This document shows positions 37,027 to 46,999 of a stretch of 64,000 nt of DNA, piece after piece; within the stretch, counting starts at the first letter, position 1, and the number at the start of each line of letters is the position of its first letter. The translations under genes and the position numbers were made by a program. The notes beneath the pieces were generated by a model, which saw only the letters and a list, made by a program, of their open reading frames with translations, did no database searches and was not told where the DNA came from. The stretch comes from CAVSEK01 sp963726975 (lineage in GTDB: Bacteria; Actinomycetota; Actinomycetes; Mycobacteriales; SCTD01). The stretch is from the NCBI GenBank assembly GCA_963726975.1, contig CAVSEK010000013.1, positions 496,001-560,000 on the forward strand. Direction: 5' to 3'.

Positions 37027-37389
37027 TCACTGCGGCAGGTCGGTCCGCAGCGCCGCGGCGCCGCGCAGGTAGACGTGCCGCACCTCGGCCCGGCTCAGGG
37101 GCGTCTCCACGTGCGCGAGCAGCCGCAGCACCCGCGGCATCGCGCCGGGCACCGCGATCTCGGAGGCGCACAGCAGCGGCACGTCGACGATCCCCATCTG
37201 CCGGGCGGCGTAGGCGGGGAACTCCGACGTGAGGTCCGGCGTCGCGGTGAAGACGATGCTGATGAGGTCGTCGGGCACGAGGTCGTTGCGCTCGAGGACG
37301 GCGCGCACGAGCGCGCTGCTGGCCTCCAGCACCAGCTCGCGCTCGTCGGCGTCGACCGACACGGCCCCGCGCACCGCGCGGACCGCCAC
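37027..37389 (-). CDS. aroH: Chorismate mutase, AroH class
   Basis: This 120-residue trimeric-type chorismate mutase shows VRAVRGAVSVDADE, LERNDLVPDDLISIVFTATPDLTSEFPAYAARQMG, VPLLCASEI and HVYLRGAAALRTDLPQ. The Arg of RGA, the Arg of AAR and the tail Arg are the expected active-site residues. It converts chorismate to prephenate, the substrate of adjacent TyrA. Length and pattern match Bacillus AroH. Confidence 0.95.
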   Translation of the reverse strand: MAVRAVRGAVSVDADERELVLEASSALVRAVLERNDLVPDDLISIVFTATPDLTSEFPAYAARQMGIVDVPLLCASEIAVPGAMPRVLRLLAHVETPLSRAEVRHVYLRGAAALRTDLPQ

Positions 37390-37408
37390 GGCTAGCGCCC
37401 GCCCCGCG

Positions 37409-38155
37409 TCACAGCCCGACCAGCTCGTAGAGCGCGCCCAGCTCCTGCCGGGTGAGCGGGCGCAGGCGGCCGGACTTCTGCATGCCGAGCTGCACCGGCC
37501 CGACGGCCGTGCGGACCAGCCGCTGCACGGGGAAGCCGACCTCCTCGAGCATCCGCCGCACGATGTGCTTGCGCCCCTCGTGCAGGACGATCTCGACGAG
37601 CACCCGGTTGGCGGCGGAGTCGACGAGCTTGAAGGAGTCGACCTTGGCCATGCCGTCCTCGAGCTGCACCCCCGCGCGCAGCTGCCGCCCGACGTCGCGC
37701 GGCAGCGGTCCGATGAGCTCGGCGAGGTAGGTCTTGGGCACCTCGTACGACGGGTGCGTCAGCCGCTGGGCGAGCTCGCCGTCGTTGGTGAGCAGCAGCA
37801 GCCCCTCGGTGTCGGCGTCGAGCCGCCCGACGTGGAACAGCCGCTCCTTGCGCCCCTCGACGAGGTCGCCGACGGTCGGCCGGCCCTCCGGGTCGGTCAT
37901 GGCGCTGACCATGCCCTTGGGCTTGTTGAGCGCGAGGTAGACCGAGCTGCTCGAGGTGGTGATGCGCATCCCGTCGACCCGGATGACCGCGGTCTCGGGG
38001 TGGACGCGGCGGCCCTGCTCGCGCACGGTCTCGCCGTCGATCGAGACCCGGCCCTCGTCGATGAGGACCTCGCAGGCGCGGCGCGAGCCCAGACCGGCGC
38101 CGGCGAGCACCTTCTGCAGGCGGACGCCCTCGGCGTCGGGGTGGGTCACAGGCAC
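37409..38155 (-). CDS. rluB: 23S rRNA pseudouridine synthase (RluB-like)
   Basis: This 248-residue protein has an N-terminal S4 RNA-binding domain (VRLQKVLAGAGLGSRRACEVLIDEGRV) and a RsuA/RluB-type catalytic domain with LNKPKGMVSAM and catalytic Asp in HVGRLDADTEGLLLLTNDG, ending QSGRLRPL-like LTRQEL. It starts with GTG two bases after the scpB stop and belongs to the scpA-scpB-rluB group, as in Rv1709-Rv1711. The frame is clean. Confidence 0.92.
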   Translation of the reverse strand: MPVTHPDAEGVRLQKVLAGAGLGSRRACEVLIDEGRVSIDGETVREQGRRVHPETAVIRVDGMRITTSSSSVYLALNKPKGMVSAMTDPEGRPTVGDLVEGRKERLFHVGRLDADTEGLLLLTNDGELAQRLTHPSYEVPKTYLAELIGPLPRDVGRQLRAGVQLEDGMAKVDSFKLVDSAANRVLVEIVLHEGRKHIVRRMLEEVGFPVQRLVRTAVGPVQLGMQKSGRLRPLTRQELGALYELVGL

Positions 38156-38156
38156 C

Positions 38157-38732
38157 TCAGGAGGAGGGCGAGTCGGGGTCGATCTCGCCGAGGTCGGGGA
38201 GGAACGGGGCGAGCGACGGCAGCTCGTCGAGGCTGGTCAGCCCGAGCCGCTCCAGCAGCAGGTCGGTCGTACGGTACAGCGTCGCCGAGCTCTCCCCGTC
38301 GGTCCCGGCCTCGGCGACGAGGCCGCGGGCGAGCAGCGTGCGCACCACGCCGTCGACGTTGACGCCCCGCACAGCGCTCACCCGGGCACGGGTGACCGGC
38401 TGGCGGTAGGCGATGACGGCGAGCGTCTCGAGCGCGGCCTGGGTGAGCCGGGCCGACTGCCCGTCCAGCACGAAGCGCTCGACGTACGGCGCGCAGTCGC
38501 TGCGGGTGTAGAGGCGCCAGCCGCCGGCGACCTCCCGCAGCTCGAACCCGCGACCGGTGGCGCGGTAGTCCTCCGCCAGCCGCTGCAGCACCTCCAGGAC
38601 GTCGGCGGTCGGCCGCTCCGCGACCTGGGCGAGCACGACCGGCGAGAGCGGCTCGTCGGTGACGAGCAGCACGGCCTCGACGACCGCGGTGAGGTCGGGC
38701 CCGGTCCCCTCCAGCGCGAGCTGCTCGCTCAT
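38157..38732 (-). CDS. scpB: Segregation and condensation protein B
   Basis: This winged-helix dimer of the SMC-ScpAB complex is about 191 residues. The motif VEAVLLVTDEPLSPVVLAQV opens the first winged helix, and QAALETLAVIAYRQPVTRARVSAVRGVNVDGVVRTLLARGLVAEAG is the family core. ATG 38732 overlaps the scpA stop (ATGA), so I prefer it to the GTG six codons upstream. Confidence 0.95.
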   Translation of the reverse strand: MSEQLALEGTGPDLTAVVEAVLLVTDEPLSPVVLAQVAERPTADVLEVLQRLAEDYRATGRGFELREVAGGWRLYTRSDCAPYVERFVLDGQSARLTQAALETLAVIAYRQPVTRARVSAVRGVNVDGVVRTLLARGLVAEAGTDGESSATLYRTTDLLLERLGLTSLDELPSLAPFLPDLGEIDPDSPSS

Positions 38733-39520
38733 CCCGGCTCCCCGTCCCACTCGTCGGTGCCCACGGCGGTCGCGTCGTCGCCGCCGGTCCAGCGCACCCG
38801 CAGCTCGGCGAGCGCCTCGGCCTGGTCGAAGGCGACCAGCCCCTCGCGGTAGAGCTCGAGCAGCCCGAGGAAGCGCGCGACCACCTCGAGCGTGCCGTCG
38901 CAGTCGGCCGTGAGGCCGCGGAACGACCCGCCGCCGGTGCGCCGCAGCCGCTCGGCGAGCAGCGCGGTCTGCTCGCGCACGCTGACCGTCCCGCCGTGGA
39001 CGTGGTCGACCGCGACCTCCGGCGCCGGCCGCGGCGTGAGCGCCCGCGCCGCGAGCGCGGCGAACTCCTGCGGCCCGAGGCCCAGCAGCACCTCGGGCAG
39101 CAGCCCGGCGAAGCGCGGCTCGAGCGACACCGACCGCGGGTAGCGGGTCGACTGCTCGGCGAGCAGCCCGGCCAGGTGCGCCGCCGCCGCCTTGTAGGCG
39201 CGGTACTGGAGCAGCCGGGCGAAGAGCAGGTCGCGCGCCTCGAGCAGCGCGAGGTCCTCCTCGTCCTCGACCGGCTCGCCGGGCAGCAGCCGGGCGACCT
39301 TGAGGTCGAGCAGCGTCGCGGCGACGACGAGGAACTCGGTGGCCTGCCCGAGGTCCCAGGCCGCCCCGGCCCCGCGCAGGTGGGCGAGGAACTCGTCGGT
39401 GACCCGCGACAGCGCCACCTCGGTGACGTCGAGCTGGTGCTTGGCGATCAGCCCGAGCAGCAGGTCGAAGGGGCCCTCGAAGACGCCGTCGAGGTGGACC
39501 GAGAAGGCCGGCGAGCTCAC
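38729..39520 (-). CDS. scpA: Segregation and condensation protein A (kleisin)
   Basis: This 263-residue kleisin bridges SMC heads. The N-terminal helix FSVHLDGVFEGPFDLLLGLIAKHQLDVTEVALSRVTDEFL is diagnostic, and the C-terminal winged helix follows (GTLEVVARFLGLLELYREGLVAFDQAEALAELRVRW). GTG 39520 overlaps the stop of the M50-like gene (GTGA). Order: parA, M50-like, scpA, scpB, rluB. Confidence 0.95.
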   Translation of the reverse strand: MSSPAFSVHLDGVFEGPFDLLLGLIAKHQLDVTEVALSRVTDEFLAHLRGAGAAWDLGQATEFLVVAATLLDLKVARLLPGEPVEDEEDLALLEARDLLFARLLQYRAYKAAAAHLAGLLAEQSTRYPRSVSLEPRFAGLLPEVLLGLGPQEFAALAARALTPRPAPEVAVDHVHGGTVSVREQTALLAERLRRTGGGSFRGLTADCDGTLEVVARFLGLLELYREGLVAFDQAEALAELRVRWTGGDDATAVGTDEWDGEPG

Positions 39521-40209
39521 CCGCCGGAGACCAGGCGCACGAGCGGGTCCAGGACGCTCGACAGGACCGTCGGCAGCAGCGCCTGCGGCCCGCCGAGCGG
39601 GACGAGCAGCAGCGCGAGCAGCACCGCCGTGCCGATGTTGCGGTCCACGAGCTGGTAGCGGGCCTTCTGCCAGCCGCTCGTGCGCGGTGCCAGCGCGAAC
39701 AGCGCGAGCCCGCCGGGCAGCGGCGGGAGCGGCACGACCGAGAGCGCGCCGACGTACGTCGCCATGAGCCCGGCCAGCAGCAGCGCGCGGCCGCCGAGGT
39801 CGACGGGCGCGCCGCCGGGACCGCTGAGCACCCCAGACGGGACGCCCTGCTGCAGCAGCACCGAGCCGCCGCCGCCGAGCGGTGCGTAGACCGCGCCGAA
39901 GACCGCGAGCAGGCCGAGGCCGACGGCGAGCACGACGAGCGGCCCGGTCAGCAGCGCCGTCGCGGTGCGTCCGCCGCGCCGCTGCTCGGGCACCTCGACC
40001 GGCCGGGCCCAGCCGAAGCCGGCGACCGCCGCGCCGACGCTGCCGAACGGGTCGAGCTGGCGCCGCGGGTCGGGCCGGCCGCGCCCCGGCTCGCGCAGCC
40101 CCACCCGCGCGGTCGCCAGGGCGGTGAGCCACCCGGCGAGCGTCGCGGAGACGACGAACGAGACGACGAGCAGGACGAAGGAGACGGGGTCGCCCAGGGC
40201 GTAGAGCAC
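39517..40209 (-). CDS. M50/site-2-protease-like membrane protein lacking the HExxH motif
   Basis: This 230-residue protein has about five membrane helices. DPRRQLDPFGSVGAAVAGFGWARPVEVPEQRRG matches the conserved post-TM region of M50B proteases, and VVPLPPLPGGLALFAL takes the place of the NLLPxPPLDGG segment. The zinc ligands are missing: where HELxH is expected (first helix) the sequence reads VSATLAGWLTALATA, and the DG aspartate is replaced by PG. It is therefore probably a pseudoprotease. It overlaps scpA by four bases and follows parA by 12, so it travels with the chromosome-segregation genes. Confidence 0.72.
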   Translation of the reverse strand: MLYALGDPVSFVLLVVSFVVSATLAGWLTALATARVGLREPGRGRPDPRRQLDPFGSVGAAVAGFGWARPVEVPEQRRGGRTATALLTGPLVVLAVGLGLLAVFGAVYAPLGGGGSVLLQQGVPSGVLSGPGGAPVDLGGRALLLAGLMATYVGALSVVPLPPLPGGLALFALAPRTSGWQKARYQLVDRNIGTAVLLALLLVPLGGPQALLPTVLSSVLDPLVRLVSGG

Positions 40210-40221
40210 GTCGCGGCCGGG

Positions 40222-41127
40222 TCAGCGCGGAGCGGTCTGCGCGAGGACCTCGCGGGCGAGGTCGCGGTAGGCCGTCGCCCCGCTGGAGCTGCTGGCGTAC
40301 GACGTGATGGGCTCGCCCGCGACCGTCGTCTCCGGGAAGCGCACCGTGCGGTTGATGACGGTGTGGAAGACCTTGTCGCCGAAGGCCTCGACGACCCGGG
40401 CGAGGACCTCTCGGCCGTGCAGGGTGCGCGCGTCGTACATCGTCGCGAGGATGCCGTCGAGCTCGAGCTCGGGGTTGAGCCGCTCCTGCACCTTCTCGAT
40501 GGTCTGCAGCAGCAGCGCGGTGCCGCGCAGCGCGAAGTACTCGCACTCCAGCGGCACGACCACGCCGTCGGCGGCGGTCAGCGCGTTGACCGTGAGCAGC
40601 CCGAGGCTCGGCTGGCAGTCGACCAGGACGACGTCGTAGTCCTTGAGCGCCGGCTTGAGCACGCGCCGCAGCGTCTGCTCGCGGGCGACCTCGTTGACCA
40701 GCTGCACCTCGGCGGCCGACAGGTCGATGTTGCTCGGCAGCAGGTCGACGCCCTCGACGTCGGTCTCGAGCAGGACGTCGTCGAGCGAGACGCCGCTCTC
40801 CATCATGAGGTTGTAGACGGTCTTGTCCAGCTGGAGCGGGTTGACGCCGAGGCCGACCGACAGGGCGCCCTGCGGGTCGAGGTCGACGAGCAGCACCCGC
40901 CGGCCGTACTCCGCGAGCGCGGCGCCCAGGTTGATGGTCGTCGTCGTCTTGCCGACGCCGCCCTTCTGGTTGCACAGCGCCACCGTGCGGGCCGGCCCGT
41001 GGCGGTGCAGCGGCGCGGGCTCGGGGAACGTCGGGCGCGGGCGCCCGGTCGGGCCCACGCCGGCGGCCTCGCCGGCCGCCAGGCTCGCCGGGATCTCGCC
41101 CGAGCCCAGGGCTCCGGTCGTCGCCAT
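40222..41127 (-). CDS. parA: ParA/Soj-family ATPase
   Basis: This 301-residue ATPase has a disordered Pro/Gly-rich N-terminus of about 45 residues, then the deviant Walker A KGGVGKTT (residues 55-62), VDLDPQGALSVGLG and VLVDCQPSLGLLTVNAL (Walker B). It is the orphan ParA found upstream of scpAB in actinobacteria (Rv1708 position) and not beside parB, so it is probably distinct from the origin-segregating ParA. A start at MATTGAL is well placed. Confidence 0.92.
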   Translation of the reverse strand: MATTGALGSGEIPASLAAGEAAGVGPTGRPRPTFPEPAPLHRHGPARTVALCNQKGGVGKTTTTINLGAALAEYGRRVLLVDLDPQGALSVGLGVNPLQLDKTVYNLMMESGVSLDDVLLETDVEGVDLLPSNIDLSAAEVQLVNEVAREQTLRRVLKPALKDYDVVLVDCQPSLGLLTVNALTAADGVVVPLECEYFALRGTALLLQTIEKVQERLNPELELDGILATMYDARTLHGREVLARVVEAFGDKVFHTVINRTVRFPETTVAGEPITSYASSSSGATAYRDLAREVLAQTAPR

Positions 41128-41194
41128 GCGCGCTCGGGCTCCCTCGTCGCTCGTCGGGTGGGACCCGCCGACTGTACGGGCGGCGCGGACGCGG

Positions 41195-42088
41195 CTACAA
41201 GGCGCGCGGGTGGGCGGTGGCGTAGACCTCGCGCAGCCGCTCGACGGTCACCAGCGTGTAGACCTGGGTCGTCGTCACCGAGGCGTGGCCGAGCAGCTCC
41301 TGCACGACGCGCACGTCGGCGCCGCCGTCGAGCAGGTGGGTGGCGAACGAGTGGCGCAGCGTGTGCGGCGAGACCTGCGGCCCGACGCCCGCCCGGCCCG
41401 CGGCGGCCCGCAGGACCGCCCAGGCGCTCTGCCGCGACAGCCGCCCGCCGCGCCGGTTGAGGAACAGCGCCGGGTCGCCCGCGGCCAGCGCCGGGCGGCC
41501 GCGCACGACGTACGCCTCCACGGCGCGCAGGGCGTACGAGCCGACGGGGACCACGCGCTGCCTGCCGCCCTTGCCGTCGAGCTTGACGAGCCCGTGGTCG
41601 CGCGCGAGGTCGTCGACGTCGAGACCGACGGCCTCCGAGATGCGCGCGCCGGTGCCGTACAGCAGCTCGAGCAGCGCCCGGTCGCGCAGCCCCGTGGCGG
41701 TGTCGGGGGACCCGGCCGCCGCGAGCAGCCGCTCGACCTGGTCGAGGGCGAGGGCCCGGGGCAGCCGGCGGGCGGGCGCCGGCGGCCGCACCTCGCGGGC
41801 CGGGTCCGCCGCGCTGTGCCCCTCGCGGTGTGCGAAGCGGTGCAGCCCGCGGACCGCGACGACCGCCCGCGCCGCCGACGCCGCCGCCAGCGGCCGGTGG
41901 TCCTCGTCGCCCTCGCGCAGCGCGGCGAGGAAGCCCGCGACGTCGGCCTCGCCCACGGCCGACAGGTCGGTCAGGCCGACGGCCCGCAGGTGCGCGACGT
42001 AGCGCCGCAGGTCGCGCCGGTAGGCCAGCAGCGTGTTGCGGGCGACCCCGCGCTCGACGACGAGGTGGTCGAGGAACGCCGCGACCAC
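41195..42088 (-). CDS. xerD: Tyrosine recombinase XerD
   Basis: This 297-residue site-specific recombinase resolves chromosome dimers at dif with XerC and FtsK. The catalytic set is complete: Arg in GTGARISEA, Lys in LDGKGGRQRVVP, His-x-x-Arg in SPHTLRHSFATHL, His in LGHASVTTTQVYT and the Tyr nucleophile in the same block. The N-terminal SAM-like core-binding domain is normal. The GTG start gives MVAAFLDHLVVERG; the order xerD after ald and NUDIX is typical. Confidence 0.95.
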   Translation of the reverse strand: MVAAFLDHLVVERGVARNTLLAYRRDLRRYVAHLRAVGLTDLSAVGEADVAGFLAALREGDEDHRPLAAASAARAVVAVRGLHRFAHREGHSAADPAREVRPPAPARRLPRALALDQVERLLAAAGSPDTATGLRDRALLELLYGTGARISEAVGLDVDDLARDHGLVKLDGKGGRQRVVPVGSYALRAVEAYVVRGRPALAAGDPALFLNRRGGRLSRQSAWAVLRAAAGRAGVGPQVSPHTLRHSFATHLLDGGADVRVVQELLGHASVTTTQVYTLVTVERLREVYATAHPRAL

Positions 42089-42128
42089 CCGGTCGACGAG
42101 GGCCGGGGAGACCGTGGTCAGCGCCCGC

Positions 42129-43244
42129 TCACGACAGGACGTCGGCCAGGTCGACGAGCTCGAGGCCGTGCGCCTCGGCGACCGGCGCGCTCACCAGCGC
42201 CCCGCCGACGGTGCTGACGCCCGCGCGCAGCGCCGGGTCGGCCTCGACGGCGCCGCGCAGCCCGCGGTCGGCGATCTCGACGACGTAGGGCAGCGTGACG
42301 TTGGTGAGGGCGTACGTCGAGGTGTGCGGCACCGCGCCGGGCATGTTGGCGACGCAGTAGAACAGGCAGCCGCCCACCTCGAAGGTCGGGTCCGAGTGCG
42401 TCGTGGGGCGGGTGGACTCGAAGCAGCCGCCCTGGTCGACGGAGATGTCGACGAGCACGGCTCCGGGCTTCATCCGCCCGACCAGCTCGTCCGGGACCAG
42501 CGTCGGCGCCTTGGCGCCGGGCACGAGGACCGCACCGATGACGAGGTCGGCGTCGAGCACCGCCCGCTCGACCTCGAAGGTGTTGCTCGTGACGGTCTGC
42601 AGGTGCCCCTGGTAGATCCGGTCGGCCTCGCGCAGCTTGGCGACGTTCTTGTCGAGCAGCAGCACCTCGGCCTGCATGCCCAGGGCGATGGCGGCGGCGT
42701 TCATGCCGGACACGCCGGCGCCGAGCACGACGACCTTGGCGGCGTAGACGCCCGAGACGCCGCCCATGAGCACGCCGCGGCCGCCGCTGCCGCGCTCGAG
42801 GCAGTGCGCCCCGACCTGCGGAGCCATCCGGCCGGCGACCTCGCTCATGGGGGCGAGCAGCGGCAGCGAGCGGTCCGGCAGCTGCACCGTCTCGTACGCG
42901 ACCGAGGTGGTGCCGGAGCTCAGCAGCGCGTCGGTGCAGGCGCGGGAGGCGGCCAGGTGCAGGTAGGTGAACAGGACCTGGTCGGCGCGCATCCGGGCGT
43001 ACTCGGACTCGACCGGCTCCTTGACCTTGAGCACGAGCTCGGCCTCGGCCCACACGTCGTCGGCGGAGCCGATGATCGTCGCGCCGGCGGCGGCGTACTC
43101 CTCGTCGGGGATCGACGAGCCGACGCCCGCCTCCTTCTGCACGAGCACCTCGTGCCCGTGCGCCACGAGCTCCTGCACGCCGGCCGGCGTGATGGCCACC
43201 CGGTACTCGTGGTCCTTGACCTCGCTGGGGACGCCGACCTTCAC
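42129..43244 (-). CDS. ald: Alanine dehydrogenase
   Basis: This 371-residue NAD-dependent enzyme interconverts alanine and pyruvate plus ammonia. Visible are KVGVPSEVKDHEYRVAITPAGV at the start, VLKVKEP (substrate Lys), FTYLHLAAS (catalytic His), VVVLGAGVSGMNAAAIALGM (Rossmann) and SVDQGGCFESTRPTTHSDPTFEVGG (Asp of the active site). The start is GTG with AGGAG eight bases upstream. A 7-bp inverted repeat lies about 55 bases upstream (see separate entry). Confidence 0.96.
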   Translation of the reverse strand: MKVGVPSEVKDHEYRVAITPAGVQELVAHGHEVLVQKEAGVGSSIPDEEYAAAGATIIGSADDVWAEAELVLKVKEPVESEYARMRADQVLFTYLHLAASRACTDALLSSGTTSVAYETVQLPDRSLPLLAPMSEVAGRMAPQVGAHCLERGSGGRGVLMGGVSGVYAAKVVVLGAGVSGMNAAAIALGMQAEVLLLDKNVAKLREADRIYQGHLQTVTSNTFEVERAVLDADLVIGAVLVPGAKAPTLVPDELVGRMKPGAVLVDISVDQGGCFESTRPTTHSDPTFEVGGCLFYCVANMPGAVPHTSTYALTNVTLPYVVEIADRGLRGAVEADPALRAGVSTVGGALVSAPVAEAHGLELVDLADVLS

Positions 43245-43296
43245 CGCGGACTCCTGACTCGGGCGGGCCGGCCGGGTCGCGGCGCGGCGCAGGGGG

Positions 43297-43316
43297 GACC
43301 GACGTGGTGGTCGGTC
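43297..43316. promoter_or_regulatory. Inverted repeat upstream of ald
   Basis: GACCGAC (43297-43303) and GTCGGTC (43310-43316) are exact inverted copies six bases apart, 53 bases above the ald start. Just upstream (in the direction of ald) TATGCT could be a -10 box. A dyad here could bind an AldR-type regulator, but no regulator gene is adjacent and the assignment is tentative. Confidence 0.35.
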
Positions 43317-43379
43317 TGCGGAGCATAGGTCCGGGGCCACCGCGCGGCAGGTGCTCGCGGGAGCTCTCCCCCGGTCGGC

Positions 43380-43991
43380 TCAGCCGCCCGCGGAGGGGCG
43401 CGACCGCCACGGCGCCCCCGCGGCCCGCAGGCCGGCGAAGCCCTGGCGCCGGGCGCGGTCCGCGGCGAGCACGCCCAGGCAGGCCATCGCGTTCTCCACC
43501 TCGCCGGCGAGCACCCGGGCGACGGCGTCGTCGAGCGGCACCCAGGAGGAGGTCATCTCGGCCTCCTCGTGCTCCTGCACGTCGCGCTCGACCTCGCGCA
43601 CGTCCCGGGCGAGGTAGAGCCGGATCGCCTCGTCGGTCATGCCGGGGCTGGTGAGGGCGTCGACGAGCACGTGCCAGGTGTCGGCGGCGACCCCCGCCTC
43701 CTCGGCGAGCTCGCGCTGCGCGGCCGAGAGGCCCGGCTCGCCCGCCTTGTCGAGCAGCCCCGCGGGCAGCTCGACGAGGCGGCGCCCGACCGGGTGGCGG
43801 TACTGCTCGACGAGCAGCACCCGCTCCTGCGCGTCGAGCGCGACCACGCCGACCGCGCCGGGGTGCACGACGACGTCGCGCTGGCTCGTGGTGTCGCCGG
43901 GCATGGTGACCACGTCCTTGCGGACGCTGACCACGCGCCCCTCGAAGACGGTCTCGCTGGACTCGACGCGGTGGTCGTGCGGCTCGCTCAC
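43380..43991 (-). CDS. NUDIX hydrolase (ADP-ribose pyrophosphatase-like)
   Basis: This 203-residue NUDIX protein has the full box G-x5-E-x7-REUxEExGU: GLLDKAGEPGLSAAQRELAEEAGV, preceded by VVVHPGAVGVVALD and VEQYRHPVGRRLVELPAG, the ADP-ribose pyrophosphatase arrangement. It corresponds to Rv1700 beside pyrG. Start GTG 43991; GTG 44000 is also possible. It follows the saccharopine-dehydrogenase-like gene by ten bases. Confidence 0.9.
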   Translation of the reverse strand: MSEPHDHRVESSETVFEGRVVSVRKDVVTMPGDTTSQRDVVVHPGAVGVVALDAQERVLLVEQYRHPVGRRLVELPAGLLDKAGEPGLSAAQRELAEEAGVAADTWHVLVDALTSPGMTDEAIRLYLARDVREVERDVQEHEEAEMTSSWVPLDDAVARVLAGEVENAMACLGVLAADRARRQGFAGLRAAGAPWRSRPSAGG

Positions 43992-44001
43992 CCGGAGCAC
44001 G

Positions 44002-45258
44002 CTAGGCGTCCTGACCGGCGACCTCCTCGAGGCGCTCGGTCGTGAGGGTGAACCCGGCGGCGCGCAGCCGGTCGGCCAGGACGCGTGCCGATGCCGGTCG
44101 CGGGGGTGAGCACGCCGGCCGCCTCGGGCAGCCGGTCGCCGTCGAGCGCGAGGGCGAGCGAGGCCTCGCCGAGCATGACCGCGGTCGCCTGGTAGCCGGG
44201 GTCGCCCTTCGCCGCGACGGTGGTCGCGGTAGCGGGCACCGCTCGTCGTCGTGGCGGTGACCTGCAGGCGGAAGTGCCCGTTCTCGCGGGCCTGCTCGGC
44301 TCGGGCCCTCCCCCGGCGCGGGCAGCACCTGGTCGAGCAGGAAGCGGGTCGGGGGCAGCGCCATCGCCGGCGACCGCGCCCCCGAGCCCGGCGGTGACGG
44401 CCCCGGCGAGGACCGGTGCGAACGGGCCGCGCCCGACGCCCATGACCTCGTCGTAGCGGAACGACCGGCCGTAGGACCAGCCGGACAGCGCGTTGCTGCG
44501 ACGCACGATGCGGGTGTTGTACGACGCCATGACGAACGGCGCGGTCCAGCGGCCCTCGACCCGGTCGACGGCAGCAGGGTGTCGCGCTCGCCGCCAGGTC
44601 GGGCTCGGCGGCCCGGTCCGGGGCAGCGAGTACGGGTCGAGCAGCAGCGCCGCGGGCCCGCTTGTCGCGGCCGGGCCTCGTCGACCATGCCGCGCATCGA
44701 GTCGATGGTGCCGCCGCTCGCGCCGCCGCTGCATGGACAGCACGAGCAGCGTGGTGTCGGTGAGCTCGCCGGCGCCGTCGGCCCGGGCGGCTGCTCGGCG
44801 GTGAGCAGCACGCCGAGGTCGGAGGGGACGGCGTCGAAGCCGCAGGCGTGCACGATCCGCGCCCCGGAGGCCCGGGCCGCGGCCTGCGCGGTGTCGATGC
44901 TCTGCCGGACGAAGAGCACCTCGCCGGTGAGGTCGGCGTAGTGCGTCCCGGCCGCGGCGCAGGCCTCGACGAGCGGCAGCCCGTGGCGGGCGTACGGCCC
45001 GACGGTGCTCGCGACGACGGTGGTGCGCTCGGCGAGGGCGCGCAGGGCGTCGCGGTCGGCGCTGTCGGCGACGAGCACCGGCCAGCCGGCGGCCCGCTCC
45101 CCCAGGCCGGCGCGCACCTGCTCGAGCGCTCCGCGGGAGCGGCCGGACAGGCCGATCCGCGCGCCGTCGGGCGCCGAGCGCGCCAGGTACTCCGCGGTCG
45201 AGGCTTCCCCACGAAGCCGCTCGCGCCGTAGCACCACCACGTCGAGGTCCCGGGTCAT
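44002..45258 (-). CDS. Saccharopine dehydrogenase-like NAD(P)-binding protein, about nine frame breaks
   Basis: This protein is a trans-acting enoyl-reductase/saccharopine-dehydrogenase-like oxidoreductase of about 415 residues. The N-terminus should read VVVLGASGFVG-K but shows a +1/-1 pair near 45230-45210. The clean middle follows: EYLARSAPDGARIGLSGRSRGALEQV, TTVVASTVGPYARHGLPLVEACAAAGTHYADLTGE and GARIVHACGFDAVPSDLGVLL. Below about 44790 the frame changes repeatedly, with recognisable pieces such as SALDGWSYGRSF-like and GYQATAVMLGEASLALALDGDRLP. The C-terminus AGFTLTTERLEEVAGQDA is in frame with the start. Function unknown; mycobacterial relatives act in polyketide lipid synthesis. Confidence 0.75.
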   Translation of the reverse strand: MTRDLDVVVLRRERLRGEASTAEYLARSAPDGARIGLSGRSRGALEQVRAGLGERAAGWPVLVADSADRDALRALAERTTVVASTVGPYARHGLPLVEACAAAGTHYADLTGEVLFVRQSIDTAQAAARASGARIVHACGFDAVPSDLGVLLTAEQPPGPTAPASSPTPRCSCCPCSGGASGGTIDSMRGMVDEARPRQAGPRRCCSTRTRCPGPGRRARPGGERDTLLPSTGSRAAGPRRSSWRRTTPASCVAATRCPAGPTAGRSATTRSWASGAARSHRSSPGPSPPGSGARSPAMALPPTRFLLDQVLPAPGEGPSRAGPRERALPPAGHRHDDERCPLPRPPSRRRATPATRRPRSCSARPRSPSRSTATGCPRRPACSPPRPASARVLADRLRAAGFTLTTERLEEVAGQDA

Positions 45259-45277
45259 GGCCGGGACGCTAGCACGC

Positions 45278-46947
<1,670 letters not shown>

Positions 46948-46999
46948 TGGGGCTCCCCGTGTCGGAGCGGGCCGGCGGCCCGCTGCACGGGAGTCCACT

